From Leifsonia sp. 71-9 (GTDB taxonomy: Bacteria > Actinomycetota > Actinomycetes > Actinomycetales > Microbacteriaceae): a DNA stretch of 64,000 bases. The notes beneath the pieces were generated by a model. That model saw nothing but the letters and a program-made list of their open reading frames with translations. It made no database searches and had not been told where the DNA came from. Positions 60,995 through 64,000 of this stretch are shown here, in pieces. The position numbers and the translations under genes are program-made. Numbering within the stretch: the first letter of the stretch is position 1; each line of letters opens with the position of its first letter. The DNA lies in assembly GCF_001898805.1 (NCBI RefSeq), contig NZ_MKVJ01000004.1:39234-103233 (forward strand), in the 5' to 3' direction.

Positions 60995-62527
60995 TTGACC
61001 TCCACCCAATCCGCCGACACCGCCGTCGGCACGCGAACCGCCGCCCACCGCCGGCTGGGCGTCCCCGCCGTCACCTTCATGATCGTCGCGGCGTCCGCCC
61101 CGCTGACCGTCCTGGCGGGAGGCGTCACGACGACGTTCGCCGTCACCGGCGTGCTCGGCGTGCCCCTGTCCTTCCTCATCCTGGGCGTCACGCTCACGAT
61201 CTTCGCCGTGGGGTACGCGGCGATGAGCCGGTTCGTGACCAATGCGGGCGCGTTCTACTCATACGTCGCCCAGGGCCTCGGCCGGCCCGGCGGCGTCGGT
61301 GTCTCGATCGTCGCCCTCATCTCCTACAACGCGATGCAGATCGGCGTGTACGGGATGTTCGGCTTCCAGGTCTCGTCCCTCCTGTCGAGCAAGTTCGGCT
61401 GGGACGTGCCGTGGTGGATCCCGGTGCTCGTGTGCATCGCCCTCATCGCGGTGCTCGGCGTCAACCGCGTCGACCTCTCGGCCAAGGTGCTCGGCGTGCT
61501 GGTCGCGCTCGAATTCGTGGTCGTGATCGTCTACGACATCGTCTCGTTCGCCGTCGCACCGGAGGGCGTCAGTGGCCAGGCGCTCAGCCCCTCCTCGCTC
61601 TTCGTGCCGGGCATCGGCGCCGTGTTCGCCTTCGGCATCGCCGCGTTCATGGGCTTCGAGTCGGCGGCGATCTACGGCGAGGAGTCGAAGGACCCGAAGC
61701 GCACGGTCGCCCGCGCGACCTACACGGCCGTCGCCGTCATCGCGATCTTCTACGCGCTGTCCTCGTGGGCCATGACCGTCGGAACCGGCCCGAGCGCGCT
61801 CATCAAGGCCTCCACGGAGCAGGGGCCCGACCTGATCTTCAACTTCCTGTCCTCCCACGTCGGCGTGATCGTCAGCGACATCGCGCAGCTGCTCTTCATC
61901 ACGAGCCTGTTCGCCTCCCTTGTCAGCTTCCACAACGCCGTCGCCCGGTACTTCTTCTCGCTGGGCCGAGAGGGCGTGCTGCCGAACTGGCTGTCCCGCA
62001 TCCGTGCGCACAGTGGCGCTCCGTGGGCCGGCTCGGTCACCCAGACCGTCCTCGCCGCCGTCGTGATCGTCGCGTTCGCCATCGCGGGCACGGGATGGAC
62101 GCCGCCGGAGGGAGCACCGGCCGCGCTGTTCCCGGTGCTCACCCTCTTCTCGTGGCTGACCAACAGCGGGGCGCTCGGACTGGTGCTCCTCATGGCGATC
62201 GTCTCGTTCTCGGTGATCGGGTTCTTCCGCCGCGACGGTCGCGGGCTCGGCCCCTGGCAGCGCGTCATCGCCCCGGTCGTCTCGGGAGTCGCGCTGACCG
62301 TCGTCTTCGCGCTCATCCTGATCTACTTCAACACGCTGCTGACCAGCGACCCCACGGCGCCGCCGAGCGCGACGACCTTCATCCTCCCGGCGATCGTGAT
62401 CGTCCCCGGCATCATCGGAGTGTTCTGGGGGATGGCGCTGAAGCGGCGCAACCCGAAGGTCTACGCGCAGATCGGCCACGGGACCGAGGAGGCCGGAGCC
62501 CCCGAGCTCGGCACCGAGGACGACTGA
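60995..62527 (+). CDS. APC-family amino acid/amine permease
   Basis: Uptake permease of 510 aa with about twelve helices. The N-terminal VPAVTFMIVAASAPLTVLAG and FGIAAFMGFESAAIYGEESK with KDPKRTVARATY are hallmarks of the amino acid/polyamine (AmAT-like) superfamily. I call a TTG start at 60995 because GAGGAGA is correctly placed and no ATG or GTG precedes the first helix closely. The open frame upstream runs opposite the oxidase and is not real. It likely supplies the amine oxidised by the neighbouring enzyme. Confidence 0.88.
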   Translation: MTSTQSADTAVGTRTAAHRRLGVPAVTFMIVAASAPLTVLAGGVTTTFAVTGVLGVPLSFLILGVTLTIFAVGYAAMSRFVTNAGAFYSYVAQGLGRPGGVGVSIVALISYNAMQIGVYGMFGFQVSSLLSSKFGWDVPWWIPVLVCIALIAVLGVNRVDLSAKVLGVLVALEFVVVIVYDIVSFAVAPEGVSGQALSPSSLFVPGIGAVFAFGIAAFMGFESAAIYGEESKDPKRTVARATYTAVAVIAIFYALSSWAMTVGTGPSALIKASTEQGPDLIFNFLSSHVGVIVSDIAQLLFITSLFASLVSFHNAVARYFFSLGREGVLPNWLSRIRAHSGAPWAGSVTQTVLAAVVIVAFAIAGTGWTPPEGAPAALFPVLTLFSWLTNSGALGLVLLMAIVSFSVIGFFRRDGRGLGPWQRVIAPVVSGVALTVVFALILIYFNTLLTSDPTAPPSATTFILPAIVIVPGIIGVFWGMALKRRNPKVYAQIGHGTEEAGAPELGTEDD

Positions 62528-62553
62528 GCCGGGACCGATCCGGCCGCACGGCA

Positions 62554-62583
62554 ACGGGGCGCTCTCCGCGGAGGGCGCCCCGT
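62554..62583. terminator. Terminator between convergent permease and AraC-type genes
   Basis: ACGGGGCGCTCT and AGGGCGCCCCGT pair with one wobble around a 6-nt loop, 27 bp after the permease stop. It is followed by a short T-containing tail and can act for both convergent genes. Confidence 0.65.
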
Positions 62584-62631
62584 TCTGCGTGCCGCGGATC
62601 GGCGACGTGGCCTGGCCCGCGCGGCCCGGCG

Positions 62632-63648
62632 TCAGGCGCGCGCTGCCGCCCGCACATCGGACGGCGACTCGGCGTACGCCGCCTTGAACACCCGGCTGAA
62701 ATGCGCCGCATCCACGAACCCCCACCGGGAGGCGATGGAGGCGACCGACTGGTCAGCGTGCAGCGGGTCGACGAGGTCGCGCCGGCAGCGCTCCAGCCGT
62801 CGCGTGCGGATCCACGCCGACACCGTCGTGCTCTGCTCCTGGAACAGACCCTGCAGGTGCCGCGTGGAGATGAAGTGCGCCGCGGCGATCTGCGTCGGCC
62901 CGAGGTCGGTCGAGGCCAGATTGGCGTCGATGTACATCCGGATGCGCTGCATCAGCGCACGGTGCGGGTCGATCGACTCGGTGCGCGCGTCCAGCTCGTC
63001 GGCGAAGAGCGTGGTCACCAGGTCGAGTGCGCTGTGCGCGAGCCGGGTGCCGGTCGGCCCGGAGAGCTGGTCGAGGTTGCCGACCAGCTGAGCCAGGAAC
63101 GGCACGATGATGCCGCCGACGCCCGAGCGTCCGTCGAAGCGCACCGCCGTCAGCTGCGCCACGAGCTCGCGCGGGAGGTCGATGAGGTGCTTCGGGAACA
63201 TCACGACCATCGTGCGGAAGTCGTCGTCGAAGACCAGCGAGTACGGCCGGTGCGTGTCGTAGACGGCGAGGTCGCCGGGGCGCAGGAACGCCTCCCGGTT
63301 GTCCTGGATGAGCAGCCCGGTGCCCGAGAGCATCATGCTGAGCTTGTAGTAGTCGCGGTCGGAGCGCGCGATGAGCTCGGGAGTCCGTTCGACGACGTGC
63401 TGGGAGGCGCTCACCTCCGAGACGTGCACGGTGTCGGCGGTGGCCATCCGGATGCGGCCCCAGAACGGATCGGGCCGGTCGCTGGTCACGTGCAACGGCA
63501 CGAACGATTCGGAGACCGCGGTGCGGAACGCGCTGAAGTCGCGCATGGCGCTGGACGCCACCCGACTCTCGGCGCGCGACGGCGCCTGGCGCGACGGTTG
63601 CGCCGGCTGATGCGACCACTGGGGAGCCTGCTGCTGGGCGATGAGCAC
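62632..63648 (-). CDS. AraC-family transcriptional regulator (FeaR-like by context)
   Basis: Activator of about 338 aa. The N-terminal AraC_binding_2-like domain includes SFVPLHVTSDRPDPFWGRI and FLRPGDLAVYDTHRPYSLVF. The C-terminal double HTH has TQIAAAHFISTRHLQGLFQE and SVASIASRWGFVDAAHFSRV. Its neighbours (copper amine oxidase, permease, aldehyde dehydrogenase) match the set controlled by FeaR in E. coli, so activation by an aromatic aldehyde or amine is inferred. Start uncertain: GTG 63648 has GAGG 6 nt upstream; GTG 63660 and ATG 63546 are alternatives. Confidence 0.82.
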   Translation of the reverse strand: MLIAQQQAPQWSHQPAQPSRQAPSRAESRVASSAMRDFSAFRTAVSESFVPLHVTSDRPDPFWGRIRMATADTVHVSEVSASQHVVERTPELIARSDRDYYKLSMMLSGTGLLIQDNREAFLRPGDLAVYDTHRPYSLVFDDDFRTMVVMFPKHLIDLPRELVAQLTAVRFDGRSGVGGIIVPFLAQLVGNLDQLSGPTGTRLAHSALDLVTTLFADELDARTESIDPHRALMQRIRMYIDANLASTDLGPTQIAAAHFISTRHLQGLFQEQSTTVSAWIRTRRLERCRRDLVDPLHADQSVASIASRWGFVDAAHFSRVFKAAYAESPSDVRAAARA

Positions 63649-63682
63649 GATCGACCTCACTGCGGACCGGGGACGACTTTGT

Positions 63683-63707
63683 ATACGATCCGTGATGCGG
63701 ATCGTAT
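63683..63707. promoter_or_regulatory. Perfect palindromic operator between araC-like and aldehyde dehydrogenase genes
   Basis: ATACGATCCG and CGGATCGTAT are perfect 10-bp arms with a TGATG centre. It lies 35-60 bp upstream of the araC-like start and about 165 bp upstream of the dehydrogenase ATG. A symmetric site suits a dimeric repressor (GntR- or TetR-type) better than an AraC monomer array. Confidence 0.65.
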
Positions 63708-63871
63708 CACCCTGCCCTGCGGGACTGCCAGAGAACGAGGCTGTCCACCTCCCCGGCCCTGCGCCCGGGCAGCTCTGCACCGCTCGTCATCGGCCGTGCG
63801 TACACGGTCAAGTGCTCCCGCCCCTCCCGGCCGGAGACTGGGGCGAGGACCGTTCCACTGGAGGAGACCCG

Positions 63872-64000
63872 ATGTCGGACTACACCGAACTGCTCGCCCG
63901 CGTCAGCGCGCCGGAAGGATCGGGTCGCCCGATCCACGATCCGGCCACGGGCGCCGAGATCGGCCGCGCCCCGGAGGCGAGCGTCGACGACCTCGACGCC
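63872..64000 (+). CDS. Aldehyde dehydrogenase, N-terminal fragment (continues past window)
   Basis: Only 43 codons are inside the window. The N-terminus HDPATGAEIGRAPEASVDDL matches the NPATGEVIG-type opening of NAD(P)-dependent aldehyde dehydrogenases; catalytic Cys and Glu lie beyond the edge. GGAGGA is 7 nt before the ATG. Divergent from the AraC-type gene; by context it should oxidise the aldehyde made by the amine oxidase. Confidence 0.75.
   Translation, partial: MSDYTELLARVSAPEGSGRPIHDPATGAEIGRAPEASVDDLDA

Overview
The window is GC-rich DNA from an actinobacterium. Tightly packed genes with 4-bp ATGA/GTGA overlaps, frequent GTG starts, a mycoredoxin-like protein, a DtxR-type iron box upstream of an HtaA heme protein, and surface proteins ending in LAxTG point to a Gram-positive high-GC organism, probably Microbacteriaceae. 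The family is inferred from gene style and the genus is not assigned. I saw no rRNA, tRNA, CRISPR array, integrase or transposase.

Layout. 1-6.9 kb (minus): heme-uptake operon htaA-like / hmuT / hmuU / hmuV behind a DtxR-type box; hmuV runs off the left edge. 7.0-10.8 kb: lipoate ligase, a serine hydrolase, and a MarR-MFS pair. 10.9-18.2 kb (plus): a LacI regulator flanked by two copies of an inverted-repeat element, then an L-rhamnose operon (rhaU, rhaI, an HSL-type hydrolase, rhaEW, rhaB) with a clear promoter and LacI-type operator. 18.3-21.2 kb (minus): a large LRR plus Ig-repeat wall protein. 21.5-26.7 kb: small kinase, mycoredoxin, TetR/SDR pair with a perfect 17-bp operator, MBL hydrolase and two aldo/keto reductases.

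26.8-36.2 kb (minus): an eight-gene peptidoglycan-sugar recycling operon made of an ABC importer without its ATPase, NagZ, AnmK, MurQ, a MurR-like RpiR regulator and a GH20 hexosaminidase. The glycosidases lack signal peptides, so the genes read as import of a muropeptide disaccharide, intracellular cleavage, phosphorylation and lactyl-ether removal. 36.4-45.9 kb: two two-component systems, LysR, a POT peptide transporter divergent from an Lrp regulator, and an aldo/keto reductase. 45.9-55.1 kb: a fused PutA, two FAD enzymes, an AlkA-like glycosylase, SRPBCC proteins and a thioesterase.

55.1-58.2 kb looks visibly lower in GC and holds an XRE-type regulator facing a seven-helix membrane protein of unknown function; it is the best candidate for a recently acquired or undescribed module. 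58.3-64 kb: an amine-catabolism locus with a copper amine oxidase, an APC permease (TTG start), an AraC-family regulator and the first 43 codons of an aldehyde dehydrogenase, with a perfect palindromic operator between the last two. Most genes are ordinary actinobacterial metabolism; the surface proteins, the recycling operon, the repeat elements and the low-GC block deserve the closest look.
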